Part shown: piece by piece, positions 46,480 through 56,544 of the stretch
Layout of the letters: every line of letters begins with the position of its first letter
Numbering within the stretch: the stretch's first letter is position 1
Assembly (NCBI GenBank): GCA_019055375.1
Contig: JAHQIW010003969.1
Span: 17,563 to 81,562 of the forward strand
Length of the DNA: 64,000 nucleotides
Direction of reading: 5' to 3'
Origin: Parelaphostrongylus tenuis
Lineage: Eukaryota > Nematoda > Chromadorea > Rhabditida > Metastrongylidae
Notes under the pieces: model-generated
Told to the model about the DNA's origin: nothing
What the model saw: the letters and a program-made list of their open reading frames with translations, nothing else
Database searches by the model: none
Position numbers and translations under genes: made by a program

Positions 46480-47545
46480 CATCGCCTTTGTCGCAAAGTA
46501 CAATCATTCAAACAACACTGTATCTCTCCTCATTTTCGTGATATCCACGTGCAACCTTGGTTTTCTTCTTATGTGTCATCTGGAAATGTTCTTTCTACTT
46601 GTAACAGCGTTATGATAAAATCAAATCTGTTATAAATGACGTCACATAGATTGCTTAGTTTAGTGACCTTACAGCACTTAAATTGAGAATTGACAAAAGC
46701 TCTGGTAAATCCCACTCTTAAATATTTGATAAATCGCATTAAAGTTGCACACAGCCTAGCATCGCATGTTGCCATCCACTTTCTGGAATACTACTCAACT
46801 ATAGTTATACATTACGCTAACCTTTTCAAATGGCTCAGCATTATCTATACCTCTAGTCCCATGCTACCTATCTACCTGAAAAGTGAAGCACTCTTGCGGC
46901 TGTAACCAAATACGGTGAGGTTACTCCGAATTAGATCGATGTCTCCTAAGACAGAATTTTAGGTGAGGAGTTCAGGAAAGATGTTCGTTGAGTCTTTTCA
47001 AATCCTAGCTTAGTTTACCAGCATTTTTCCTCTGAGATAGTCGTCCTCTTCGAAATCAAATAAGAATTTCCTTTAAATTGAATTCGACAGATCCTCCGAT
47101 CGTGCGACGTACGACCTTCGTTTTCTCACGGAAAGCGATGCTGCTATCGTTGGTCGCATGCGTCAGAGAAGCCTTTACAATTGCAACTAGTTTTAGCAAT
47201 GTCGAAAGCCTTTTTGTCTGATGGGCAATGGTACTTCTATAGATTCAGCATGAAAAACAATGCCTCTTAAAATAAAAAATTGAATTTTTATTATGAGAAA
47301 GTTTCGTCACCAGCAATTTGGGCTCTTCGCCTGCTTTTTTTGAAGTGAGAAAAAATTAGTTTTGAAAAAGCACTTATACGATAGTGATGGTCAATCTGTC
47401 AATTAGCAGAAAAGCACGCCTTTTGATCTTCTTTCAAAAGTCAAAAAAACATATAAAAACGAACCTGTCAGAGTTATGTTTACGTTCAGCAGTACTTCTC
47501 CAAGTCTTTGTTCTATTATCGCACTAACATGGGACTACTATGAAG
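46480..47545 (-). pseudogene. CAP-domain gene remnant
   Basis: Minus-strand pieces parallel to those at 17,348-18,395. The last-exon counterpart after a CATTTCCAG acceptor (about 46,490-46,575) reads TKVARGYHENEERYSVV then a stop. An exon-like piece bounded by TTTTCAG and GTTAGC lies near 46,800-46,870. WMATCDARLCA is near 46,755-46,785. MLNL, stop, KYHCPSDKKAFDIAKTSC is near 47,180-47,245, and the first-helix counterpart with a GTTCGT donor is near 47,480-47,530. Stops show it is decayed. Confidence 0.45.
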
Positions 47546-47559
47546 AAACGATCAGTCAT

Positions 47560-48895
47560 AAAAAAAACACATGGCATAGAGGTTTAAGACACAGAATTAT
47601 TTGCAAAAAGGCAAAAAACAGAAACAAGAACTGAGCAGATGATTCTTCGGACATGATTAGTCGAAATTCCTTGAAATAGTCAATGAAATTCTTGGAATTT
47701 ACTTAGAAAACCGTAATCTAGACGGATAATGGCTTCCTCTCAAAGGATAGGAAAGGAAGACAAAATTCAACGCACTTCAGGTGCTTGGATCGGTTGTTTT
47801 AGCAGCTTCGCAATTTGACTCAGCAAAAAAGAATTGTAAACTATTGATTAAGACGAAATCGACATCATTCGGTCATGAAATCATAGATGCTTCAGTGAAA
47901 TTACCATTTTCGCCCTCAACAGAATCGCTTCGACCTTGGTTTTTCGGTTAACAGCGAAAGTTTTTGGTGTTGTAGTAGATCAAACAAAGAAATTCTACAA
48001 AATTACTCTATACCGAGGTTCTATGCAGCAATGTCCATAAAACATTTCAACATTTTAAATCAAATTTGTTGAAGAAAAAGTATTTCGGAAATTCTCAAGC
48101 GTGATTGAAATTCAACTTTCAAGTGTAGGCAACATCCAGATCAACCACTCATTCAACCACGTTTGGACGCACATGTTCAAAGTGGTACATGTGTTAATAT
48201 TTTACTACGCATGCACCGAACGTCCTCGTTCTCGTAGTCAAAGTGGGCCAAAAATCAATTCAAATTGTCGTTTTACACTGATAATTTGATTCCAATTCCA
48301 ATTCCAATTGACCCCCATCACATCGTGGAGAGTGAAACACATAATCAATGAAATGTTACTTAAGATGTCTTTGAGTTTTTATTCCATGAACAAAAGATGA
48401 TTAAATCAATGTCTATGGTCACCCAGATCTAGAGTAAGATTATTTGTTTTGCATTAGTGTAGGGAAATCCTCTCTCTATATTTCTAAGCCCGTTTTTTTG
48501 TCGAAATACGAAAACGGGCATCAGTGAATGACGGACCAAATTTTTTTTCCTTGACTTTCGATACCGCTTTAAGCTGCATGTGCTTACGGACAGGTCGATT
48601 GAACGTTCAGGAACGGAAGCGAATTTGCTTTCGTTTTTTCACATGCAGTTTTTATGTATCATGATTGTACATTTAGCATCTCGTTTGTCTATCTTGTCTT
48701 CTTTGCAGCAGATGACAAAACAATAATTTATATATCTACAGCTTAGTAGTGGCTGTAAATCGATTATTCACGCTTCTATCTTAGCCAAACAATCAAAGCA
48801 AATCTTAAGGCCAGCCTATGTTGCTTTACCAGCTCTCTCATTAAATTAGTACCCAAACCATACAAAAATTAAGCATTTTTGGCACTCCAAAAATA
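47560..48895. other. No gene recognised
   Basis: AT-rich DNA with A and T runs and a small CCAATT tandem near 48,290-48,310. No frame of interest apart from a 62-codon one at 48,101-48,289 without motifs. Confidence 0.5.
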
Positions 48896-48900
48896 GGACC

Positions 48901-49068
48901 ATGACTTGTCGAATCAAAAAGCCATGCATGTTCGTAACTCTCTTGTGCTTCGTGGCCTGGGAACTCGTGGATGGTTCACATTGCGGAATAACTCGTCATG
49001 GTATAAACGACGTTCACGTCAAAAAAACTTCATCATGTAAGCGTTGGGGCAATTATTTTGGTTGTTGA
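48901..49068 (+). CDS. Small secreted Cys-containing peptide (candidate)
   Basis: A 55-codon frame, ATG at 48,901 and TGA at 49,066-49,068. The N-terminus has a basic start (MTCRIKKPC) and a hydrophobic core (MFVTLLCFVAWELVDG), a good secretion signal. The mature part contains SHCGITRHG, a KK pair, and ends SSCKRWGNYFGC, in which two Cys bracket an 8-residue loop. Alternatively a GTAAGC donor at 49,037 could splice to the TTTTAG acceptor at 49,114, giving a different end (YCCIPRTDA, then stop). Either way it is a short secreted peptide or the first exon of a longer secreted protein. Family not recognised; no expression evidence. Confidence 0.42.
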   Translation: MTCRIKKPCMFVTLLCFVAWELVDGSHCGITRHGINDVHVKKTSSCKRWGNYFGC

Positions 49069-49412
49069 CTTTATAATATAGCACTAAATAATTTCATTCT
49101 GGATTATTTTAGATTGCTGCATACCAAGAACAGATGCTTAAAGCTTGTTTAGAAAGTTCGCGAATTAGATTTTGAATTGAAAAAAACATACATGGGAAAT
49201 ATTAAGGTACCGGTAAAAGTCACCATCATTGCATGAAATCTAAAATATCTGCTCGGAAAACTCCTCGCTAATCTTTCACGATTTTCAAAAATCCAAAAAG
49301 AAATCGACAGGAAGAGTTTCTTCTACTCACGCGTAAACCTTGTACTGTGCACTCTCAGTACGTGTAATCAACATTCTCCATGAAAGTACGAATGTTCTCT
49401 ACCTTTTCTTAG

Positions 49413-49613
49413 GTGGAATTCACTCAGACTTATAAAGTCATGCTTGATCTGATTGTGCTCGTGTATTTTGATTCCGTAAGTCGAATGTTATTTATGTCTC
49501 GTAAGCCGGTTGCGCTGCCAACGCACTTGCAGCTTCATACGGTGGGTGCGCATCGGCTCACTCATGACCGTCAAAAACCTGTTCCACTTTCGTTGCAGAT
49601 TTGGATCTGTTAC
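49413..49613 (+). other. Possible exons of an unrecognised gene
   Basis: A 63-base open segment (49,413-49,475) lies between TTTTCTTAG and GTAAGT and reads VEFTQTYKVMLDLIVLVYFD. A 15-base segment (49,599-49,613) lies between CGTTGCAG and GTAAGTG. Both lengths are multiples of three. They could belong with the signal-peptide exon at 48,901, but frame continuity cannot be shown. No family recognised. Confidence 0.25.
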
Positions 49614-50459
49614 GTAAGTGAACTTAATCACGCAACTGCTCTTTTCATGTGAATGGATGATTGTGTGTTCTGCAATACTGCTTTAGTTGTTTCACTTCGC
49701 TCAACTTTAATTTGGGCTGATTTCACCCCATTATGAAGTGAATACAAGAGGACGAACTTTTTTTGATCAAACTGTACTGCATTTTTAATCTGCCGCTGCG
49801 TTATACATAAGGTTGTGCTTTGAAAACGGTACATAGATAATCCATTCAAAAGTGAGATTTGAAGTCGAATATCAGTAAGATTGGTACAACAAGTTTTGAA
49901 AGAATATTAGTTTCTTTCACGATTACACGGTAGAACACGAAAACACGTTTGTAGTTCACCTCGCAAATTTTCACTCTCGGTCAAAGTGTCGATATTAAAA
50001 TAACATGATGAAGCTATAAACTTACTGTGCAAAATGGAAGGAGGGTATGTATATAAAAATCAACTTTAACGACAGATCTTAGAAGCATCCACAAATGCAC
50101 CGTTGTGCTAACCTTTCCACGCGATGCTTGTCGTGATCGACGAAATTCATTCAGCAAGTGTAAATTTTAATCACAGATTGAGCATTTAAAAGGCAATGGT
50201 GCATGAAGGCTTATCTTAATGATCTATTTTTTCGGAAAATTTGCGTCGAAAGCTCAACATTGCCATACACAGAACTCTAACAAAGAGTAAAATCAATAAG
50301 GCATCCTCTTCTTGAAGAACTGAAAATGAAATAGCAAACACGACGTCCATTTGGCTTTCCAAAAAGCAGAAGGAAATCATTTTCAGTATGGAGAATAGGC
50401 GAATATCCATCAATATTGGGAACTCTTCCCTTTCGATTGTTGTGAGACGATTTTTTTTT

Positions 50460-50600
50460 TTCCTATGAACAAACCTAACACTAATTTTCTGTCAAATATA
50501 GTTGTTTTTGTATGTTGTATTATATTGTATGTATGTATTATGTTTGTATTATTTGTATGTTGTATTTGAATGTTTGTATGTTTGTTGTATTTGTTCACCA
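50460..50600 (+). repeat. TTGTAT-type low-complexity tract
   Basis: About 100 bases built mainly of TTGTAT, GTATGT and TTTGTATG words. Simple sequence; the minus-strand frame of Asn/Thr/Ile across it is an artefact of the repeat. Confidence 0.85.
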
Positions 50601-50965
50601 CTCAATTCTCTTAGGTATATAGAAAACATCACAACAATGCGAAATGCATTGAAATACTATTAAATCCGAGTATTAGTAATTAATATAGCTGTCAGCTCAA
50701 CTGGTTTATAAAGCGAAGTCGCATACCCAACCAAACCTGTCAAAGGTTGGTGGCTAATAGCTAACATTGAGATGTTGAAGAATGAGTGGTCGGGCAAATA
50801 TGCCTCTGTGGTGTAGTGGTTAGAGCACGCGTCCCTGCATAGGATGAAACACAGGTTCGATTCCCGCCTGAGTCCGTGTTTTTGTTCACCTCGCAATTCT
50901 CTTAGGTATATAGAAAACATCACAACAATGCGAAATGCATTGATATCATTGAATCCGAGTGTCGA
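50590..50965 (+). repeat. Tandem duplication around a tRNA-like sequence
   Basis: The roughly 75-base segment from TTGTTCACC at 50,590 through ATCCGAGT at about 50,670 is repeated at about 50,881-50,957 (shared words CAATTCTCTTAGGTATATAG, AACATCACAACAATGCGAAA). The 290-base period contains the tRNA-like sequence at 50,802-50,874. Confidence 0.85.
50802..50874 (+). tRNA. tRNA-Cys-like sequence, probably a pseudogene
   Basis: 73 bases with A box TGGTGTAGTGGTTAGAGCA and a perfect B box GGTTCGATTCC. The D stem GTGT/GCAC pairs; the anticodon stem CGTCC/GGATG encloses CTGCATA, so the anticodon is GCA (Cys) after U33. The acceptor GCCTCTG/CTGAGTC has two mismatches and the T stem ACAGG/CCCGC two. 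TTTTT follows six bases or so downstream, as for Pol III. Pairing defects argue against a functional tRNA. It closely resembles the tRNA-like parts at 52,754 and 53,239. Confidence 0.5.
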
Positions 50966-50974
50966 ACATAGTTT

Positions 50975-51555
50975 TAAAAATATAAATAGATCTTATCAAA
51001 TCACATAAGGCGCAGTGTGGCTCGATTCAACATCTTACAAAGCGACTCACTTTTCTCACTTTTTTTCGTACAATAGAAGTCAACCATTGCGTTTTTAAAT
51101 TCAAAATTTTAGTTAATGATTCTCTGCGCGTCAAAATAATAGGCACCGGTAAGTGGCCGCTGGGCCACCGACTACCTAACATTAAGAGAGATGGTGAGAA
51201 TAAGGATGCTCAGAAAACGGATCAAAGTTCTTTTCTTTTACTGCATCTTCTTCGTTCAATTCGCCAGAAAATGACGTTACATTTACATGAAACAGCTTTG
51301 GAAATATCGGCGGAATAATGCAGAACTCGAGCTTCACATTTCAGCTGAGAAAATTCCTATTCCTATGTCGAAGTGTTGTGAAATTTTCAATGATTACGCT
51401 GACTGATGAAAGCAAAGTGCTCGCTTGACGCAGAACAATGCGTTTCAACAAGTAAACCAGATTTGGCCCTTTTCCGTAGTCTCCACCCATTTCGACCCTT
51501 CAGAAAGAGCTTATTCTGTTCTCGTTTTTGATGTTTAAATAATGATTCGATAGCC
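50975..51555. other. No gene recognised
   Basis: AT-rich DNA. A minus-strand frame (51,387-51,686) overlaps the RTE end and has no known motif (EQNKLFLKGRNGWRLRKRAK). Confidence 0.45.
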
Positions 51556-51559
51556 TCAT

Positions 51560-52660
51560 CTGCATCACCTGCCGCCCCGTTGATCGTCGAGTGACTTGAG
51601 GGGATACCAGTAGCACCTCCACTTTTCCCTATCGTGTGCAAGAGTAGCCCATTGGCTCCTCCTCGCTTTATGAATTCGGTGAACATCGTATCCTTCTTCT
51701 AGGCTTTTCGTGAAAAAATCGGACCATAGAGTCGGCGGTCTTCTTGTGAAGTGCCTAATATCCCAAGTAACCCGGTCCTAACGGCGACCGCTTCGCCTGC
51801 CATGTGCGAATCAACACGGTCACGTTGAGGACGAAAATACTCTTTTGTCGATAGACCTAGTCAGTTTGGGGGATGACAGGACTTATCTTTCCTCCTAAGA
51901 TGCAATGCTCCAAGTGAGCACAATGCTCCTTACTACCCATAGCCTCACCGAGATCTTTTCTACATATTCTACCATTTGCTGAGGATAAATTCCATATAAG
52001 CGGCGGTAAGCAGCTAGAATTCTTTGGAAATCTATCACATTTTCAATGAAGCACACCTCCTATCGGCGACCACCTCGCCTGCCAAGTGAGATATCAACAC
52101 AGTCCGCAGCCTGTTGAGAACAAAAATACTCTTTCGTTGATAAACATGGTCAGGTCTATCTCAATAATGACACACTAAGCATCTACAAAAATTTCCTTTA
52201 CTACCGCCTACCGCTAACGGCTCTCGATTATCGTTTCTTTGTCGTTGAAGCGCATCACGTGCCCGGCCCACCTTATTTTCGATACCCTGGCGTGCAGAAC
52301 GGCGTCTCTGATTTTCGATCGATGACGTAGGTCGGAACTTCGGATCCTTTCTCTCATTTGCAAAATACGGAATACTCCTAGCATCGACCTTTCGACTGTG
52401 CGTTCGATAACGCCAAGTGATCCTTCATCCTGCTTACGTAGCGACCAGGTTTCTGCTGCATACGTTAGGGCAGGGATAATTGTCGAGTCGAAAAGGTGGG
52501 CACGGAGTCGGATGTTCTTTGTCCTCTTCACTATATCCTCGATGCTCCTTAACGCTCTCCAAGCCGCTCGTTTCCTCCTGCTCAACTCTGGAGTTAGGTC
52601 GTTCATCATGTTGATTTCACGACTAGATAAAGGTAACTGGGGCATATGGAGATGTGCGTT
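51560..52660 (-). mobile_element. RTE 3' fragment, interrupted
   Basis: Minus-strand RTE 3' end: the tail at 51,560 (GCATCACCTGCCGCCCCGTT) and the C-terminal coding region in two parts, 51,570-51,784 and 52,214-52,645 ([20 protein letters not shown] and [36 protein letters not shown]). It is 5'-truncated near 52,660, where the TIR element begins. A 429-base insertion splits it. Confidence 0.85.
51785..52213. mobile_element. Small insertion inside the RTE fragment
   Basis: A 429-base insert flanked by CTAACGG at 51,778-51,784 and 52,214-52,220. Uninterrupted RTE copies (for example near 18,850) have a single TAACGG there. About 86 bases at its left end (CGACCGCTTCGCCTGCCA...) are repeated near 52,067-52,155 (CGACCACCTCGCCTGCCA...), a direct repeat about 282 bases apart. 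It has no coding capacity; the class is unknown. Confidence 0.7.
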
Positions 52661-52753
52661 TCAAACGAAATCCTTTTTTATTTAACCGCTTTTAGTGGTG
52701 TTATGATGTTATAACTAGATACCCATTGATATAGAGCGATGTGCAAAACTTTC

Positions 52754-52826
52754 GCGTCAGGCGGGACTAGAACCCGCACCTCACTCTTTCCGGGAATGCG
52801 TGCTCTATCCGTTACACTACTGACGC
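52754..52826 (-). tRNA. tRNA-like cloverleaf inside TIR element
   Basis: On the minus strand all four arms pair: acceptor GCGTCAG/CTGACGC (7 of 7), D stem GTGT/GCAC, anticodon stem CATTC/GAGTG, T stem GCGGG/CCCGC (5 of 5) with loop TTCTAGT. The anticodon loop CCGGAAA gives GGA, but position 33 is C rather than T, and the variable loop is 4 bases, which does not fit tRNA-Ser. The A box TAGTGTAACGG fits the consensus; the B box has one change. TTTT follows shortly after. Probably a tRNA-derived module of the element rather than a working tRNA. Confidence 0.55.
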
Positions 52827-53238
52827 GCATTTTACACATCGCTCTTTTCACGCTTTTCGCGCATCTATCGGTCAGCCGCCAGCCGTCAACGGCCTGGCCC
52901 GGGTAGTCGGTCTCGACGTTGAACCCAGTTGCTGGAAGATATGGGTATTGAAGATCAAACGAAATCCTTTTTTATTTACCCGCTTCTAACGGTGTTATGA
53001 TGTTATAACTAGATACCTATTGATGTAGAGCGATGTGCAAAACTTTTCCCGCTAGAAGCTAGAATCATAACACCGCTAGAAGCGGTTAAATAAAATAAAT
53101 TGCGTTTGATTTCAATACCCATATCTGTCAGCATGACTGGGTTCAATGTCGAGACCGACTACCCGGGCCAGGCCGTTGACGGCTGGCGGCTGACAGATAG
53201 ATGCGCGAAAAGCGTGAAAAGAGCGATGTGTAATATGT

Positions 53239-53311
53239 GCGTCAGTAGTGTAACGGACAGAGCACGCATTCTCGGAAAGAGTAAGGTGCGCGTTCTAGTC
53301 TCGCCTGACGC
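53239..53311 (+). tRNA. tRNA-like cloverleaf, inverted partner
   Basis: The same 73-base module as 52,754-52,826 in opposite orientation. The acceptor GCGTCAG/CTGACGC is perfect; the T stem GCGCG/CTCGC has one mismatch and the anticodon stem CATTC/GAGTA one. Loop TCGGAAA, anticodon GGA. TTTT follows at 53,317. More decayed than its partner. Confidence 0.5.
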
Positions 53312-55178
53312 GAAAGTTTTGCACATTGATCTACATCAATGGGTATATATTTGAAAAGTCATACCACCGCTATAAGTTGTTAAATAAAACGAATATCATT
53401 TGATCTTTTGAATCTGAGTGGATCTGAGTTTTTCAAATTTTCTGCATAAGATTGCTTTGGCATTTGACGTAATAGATTCCCAAATCGAAATTTGAAAATC
53501 TAAAAAACTTTTAAACAATTCGCATAGGCAAACTTCAACAAAACACTATAGCACCGTTAACGAAAGTCCTAAGAGTCTAACTAACATTAATAATGTGCCG
53601 GAAACATCAAGGGTCACCGTGTTAGGAGGCATGACTATCCCCGATAATGCGCGCTCGCTCTTAGAAATGGGCCCAAATTTCGCACCAGCGCAATCCATTT
53701 CTAAGGAAACCCTGTGTAGTATCGCTTGCAATTTGCAAGACCTTCAAGATCGGCTCCGCTATAAAGCTAGACTAGAACCACCCAACAGTCACACAACAAG
53801 AACGTAGGGCATTACCAACACCGCCTTTTCCTCGAGCGTTCTTTAGGCAACAAGGCCCTAATAATGAAGTGGATATCGTTTTTTCGCATATTTTCGGACG
53901 AAACTCTTAGAATCCTTAATCACTATCGCGCGAAAAGGTTTAGCCCCAACCTAACATCAACGCAGAAAGCCGATATACGACAGGTACGGGAGCTAATAAA
54001 GTCCAAAACCATTCGACTACCAGTTAGTGATAATGGAGGAGAGTTCGTGGTGATTCCCCATCAGTTGAATGTTGAGATAACGAAAACACCTGGAGGACGC
54101 TGCACTCTATCATCCATCATCCAATAAGGAATTTCAAAACAATATCGAAAGTTGAAAAGTGGATGATTAAAAATAGCAAGTTTGGCTGGTTTAAAATCTT
54201 CCGTTATCTCTCAACTAAAACTCAGTCCACCATCATGCTCCATCTTGTACTTACTTACTAAGACTCATAAGTTGGTACGCACTGATGATCTTGCGTCTAC
54301 GCTCCATCAAAATTCAAAGTTAGACCCATCATCAGTTGTGTAGACGGACCCACAGATAGAATAAAGTGGTTTTGAAACTTAATACTAGTCCAACTACTAA
54401 AACATATTCCAGCCCATCTTACCAATACCCAAATGTTCTTGTATCGTCTACGTAACGCGTCTCCCAACAACGCGTACGTAATGGAATAGTTCGACGTAAC
54501 CGCTCTTTATACAAACGTGTCGAATGAGTCCGCCATGCACGCCATATACGAGCTTTTAACAGAGCACGAAAGGACCACAAACATCTATGGCTTTTCCATT
54601 CGGCAGGTCATGGCTCTCTTAAAAGAATGGCTAAGCTGCTCATTCTTTAGATGGTCTGGGAATTATTTTGCGCAGATCAGAGGGCTGGCAATGGGACAAT
54701 GACTAGCTTCGACCCTTGCTATCGCTTTTATGTCTAAAGTAGAGGCCCCAATAATCGATTTCCTGCCGCTACTCTACTGTAGGTATGTAGATGATTGTTT
54801 TGTCGTCTGCTCAACGCAAGAGGAGATGGACAAATGTTTTGAGTTGTTAAATAGTCAGTCAGAGTACATAACATTCACCCGTGAGAAACTAAGGCAAATT
54901 GGCTTCCATTTTCAAGCGTTCAAGTTAACCTCTGCATAAACTCCTACAACACAAATTGGTATCGCAAACCAAGCAATAAAAACATCCTGGTTCACTACCT
55001 ATCTGCTCATCCCTCGCACACAAAATGCGCACTTATAAAAAACATGTTTTGAACAGCTGCTAATGTGTGCGTAGGAAAAGAACACAAGGTAGAATCCCTG
55101 AGCTTGGCGCAAAAAATAGCCATCGCTAATGGCTACAACACGATAGGAGCTTTTCGGATTGAATTTAGAAGAAATTCG

Positions 55179-55194
55179 CCCCCCCCCCCCCCCC
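55179..55194 (+). repeat. Run of 16 C
   Basis: An uninterrupted mononucleotide run of 16 C in the linker between RT and GIY-YIG of the PLE. Long C runs are otherwise absent from this window. Length may vary or be an assembly estimate. Confidence 0.95.
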
Positions 55195-55965
55195 ACACGG
55201 AAGGTCTAGCGAGGATAAAGTTCCATTCATCCTGCCTTCTATTTCAAACGAAGTGAGTGCGGCCATTGAACGCTGCTTAAAAAGAGCAGGTTTAGATAAT
55301 TCGGTAGCAGTAGTCGAGATACCACCAAAAACACTAAAACGCCAATTAATCCGCAACCGACTGTATGATCGTCTCTGCAAAACCAACGACTGCAAAGTTT
55401 GCCCCAAACGGCAGAGACGACGACTGCATGAGGTCAGGTACAATTTACCTAATCTCTTGCGAGGCATGCGGTGATGAATATATTGGCGAAACGGGTAGAC
55501 CACTCTGCATCCGCCTAAAAGAGCACCTAGCTGGGAAACGAAACTCCGACCCAAAGACCCCACTAGGCACGTATAAGGAACAGAGGCATAAAGGAGCAAA
55601 TTTTGACGTTAAATTCACGGTCCTTGCACACGAATCAAAAACATCTACGCGTAAAACTTTGGAAGCCTTTTGGATACATAGCAAAGGCCCAAATGGACCG
55701 CAAAGAGGAATGCCTCGTAATAACGCGTGACCTAGCACCATACCTCAGGCTAATATTCCCGACCTGAGCCAGGCACAGTCTCACATTAGCACAGACTCCA
55801 ATTGGCAGGTCTTCAATGATTAGCTGAAAGATCTAAAACATCTAAGCGGTGAGTGTTTTTGAAATGAAGTTTTCCTATGCGACCCAAGAAATTTATTTCT
55901 TGCGTGTTCTGCTGGGGCTTTGAAGGCCATCGATTCAATAAATTGCGAATCAATTTGACCTTTCC

Positions 55966-56004
55966 AGGCTCTGAAGATGGCGAACCATGCCGAAACGTAT
56001 GCCA
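55966..56004 (+). ncRNA. Hammerhead-like motif, third copy (variant)
   Basis: GGCT, CTGAAGA (55,971-55,977), a stem II GGC...GCC with loop GAACCAT, GAAA (55,992-55,995), C, GTA (55,997-55,999) as the NUH triplet, then TGCC, which pairs imperfectly with GGCT. Boxes are kept though flanking bases differ from the 9,379 and 15,869 copies, which hints at selection on the core. Confidence 0.5.
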
Positions 56005-56204
56005 CCACGACTATTGTAATATTCGTGCTGCATTATTAACTGTATTGTTATATGCTTCGCTGATATTCAATAAATAATATCAGTAACACCTCGGAGCGGC
56101 TAAACAGAAGAAGATATTCATCTATTCAAACTATGCCGAGGTTAATAGATTTGATGCCGAGCTTTTCGGTCCTGGGGTGATAGTAGTAACGTGGGAACCT
56201 AAAT

Positions 56205-56477
56205 CTATGGCCACAACTCTAGGCCGCCGTTTTCCATGACACCTTTTATATCGTTATAGTGCCCAAAATAGAACTTTGCTTCACATTCTTCTTTCACCTT
56301 CATTTTTATCACGCCTGTAAATCGCTGATAGCATGAAAAGTATATCAGCGTTGGAGGATTCTCCATAGTATCACAATCATGAATTTCTGTTCTTTTAATT
56401 TTTGTCGAAGCTGTGAAAAAATCCTTGATAAAATGAAAATACTTGCCGCCATTACAAGGCATGGTGTGGTAGATCAC
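56205..56477 (-). CDS. Hypothetical 90-codon ORF
   Basis: Minus-strand frame with a non-repetitive, protein-like composition (FHFIKDFFTASTKIKRTEIH, LIYFSCYQRFTGVIKMKVKE, four Cys, ending NGGLELWP). No family recognised, and no clear signal peptide. It lies just downstream of the PLE 3' end on the opposite strand. It may be one exon, or chance. Confidence 0.3.
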   Translation of the reverse strand: MIYHTMPCNGGKYFHFIKDFFTASTKIKRTEIHDCDTMENPPTLIYFSCYQRFTGVIKMKVKEECEAKFYFGHYNDIKGVMENGGLELWP

Positions 56478-56544
56478 TATCGAGCCACGCGGTAGGGTAG
56501 GCGATTATCTAATCAATAATTCGTCGCTGTGGCTTCCCTTCGTC

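Larger units (their letters stand above)
52680..53390. mobile_element. TIR element carrying tRNA-like cloverleaves (copy 2)
   Basis: Two inverted units (52,684-52,965 and 53,105-53,375) plus a direct partial unit at 52,978-53,048. The termini share GGTGTTATGATGTTATAACT and relate to the termini of 45,787-46,290. Each full unit holds a 73-base tRNA-like sequence and the block GGCCTGGCCCGGGTAGTCGG or its complement. No protein is encoded; the plus-strand frame 53,100-53,354 is an artefact. A non-autonomous palindromic element of the same family as 45,787-46,290. Confidence 0.8.
53460..56150 (+). mobile_element. Penelope-like element with RT and GIY-YIG, decayed
   Basis: The longest PLE here. 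In order: an N-terminal block (53,595-53,807, VTVLGGMTIPDNARSLLEMG), the RT N-terminal block (53,864-54,127, LPVSDNGGEFVVIP), RT motif A in FDVTALYTNVS (about 54,491), IRGLAMGQ (54,682-54,702), RT motif C YVDDCFVV (about 54,784-54,810), the thumb WYRKPSNKNILVHYLSAHPS (about 54,957-55,016), a Cys cluster CKVCP then a one-base frameshift near 55,405, and the GIY-YIG core TIYLISCEACGDEYIGETGR (55,430-55,500). Stops after MGQ and in the linker, frameshifts and a 16-C run inactivate it. 3' end near GCCGAGGTTAATAGA at 56,135. Confidence 0.9.

Noticed and set aside
53100..53354. 84-codon ORF across the TIR element
   Set aside because: It runs through the tRNA-like module and palindromic arms; no protein signature.
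55065..55256. Proline-rich ORF across the C run
   Set aside because: The proline stretch is produced by the 16-C mononucleotide run inside the PLE; it is not a separate gene.
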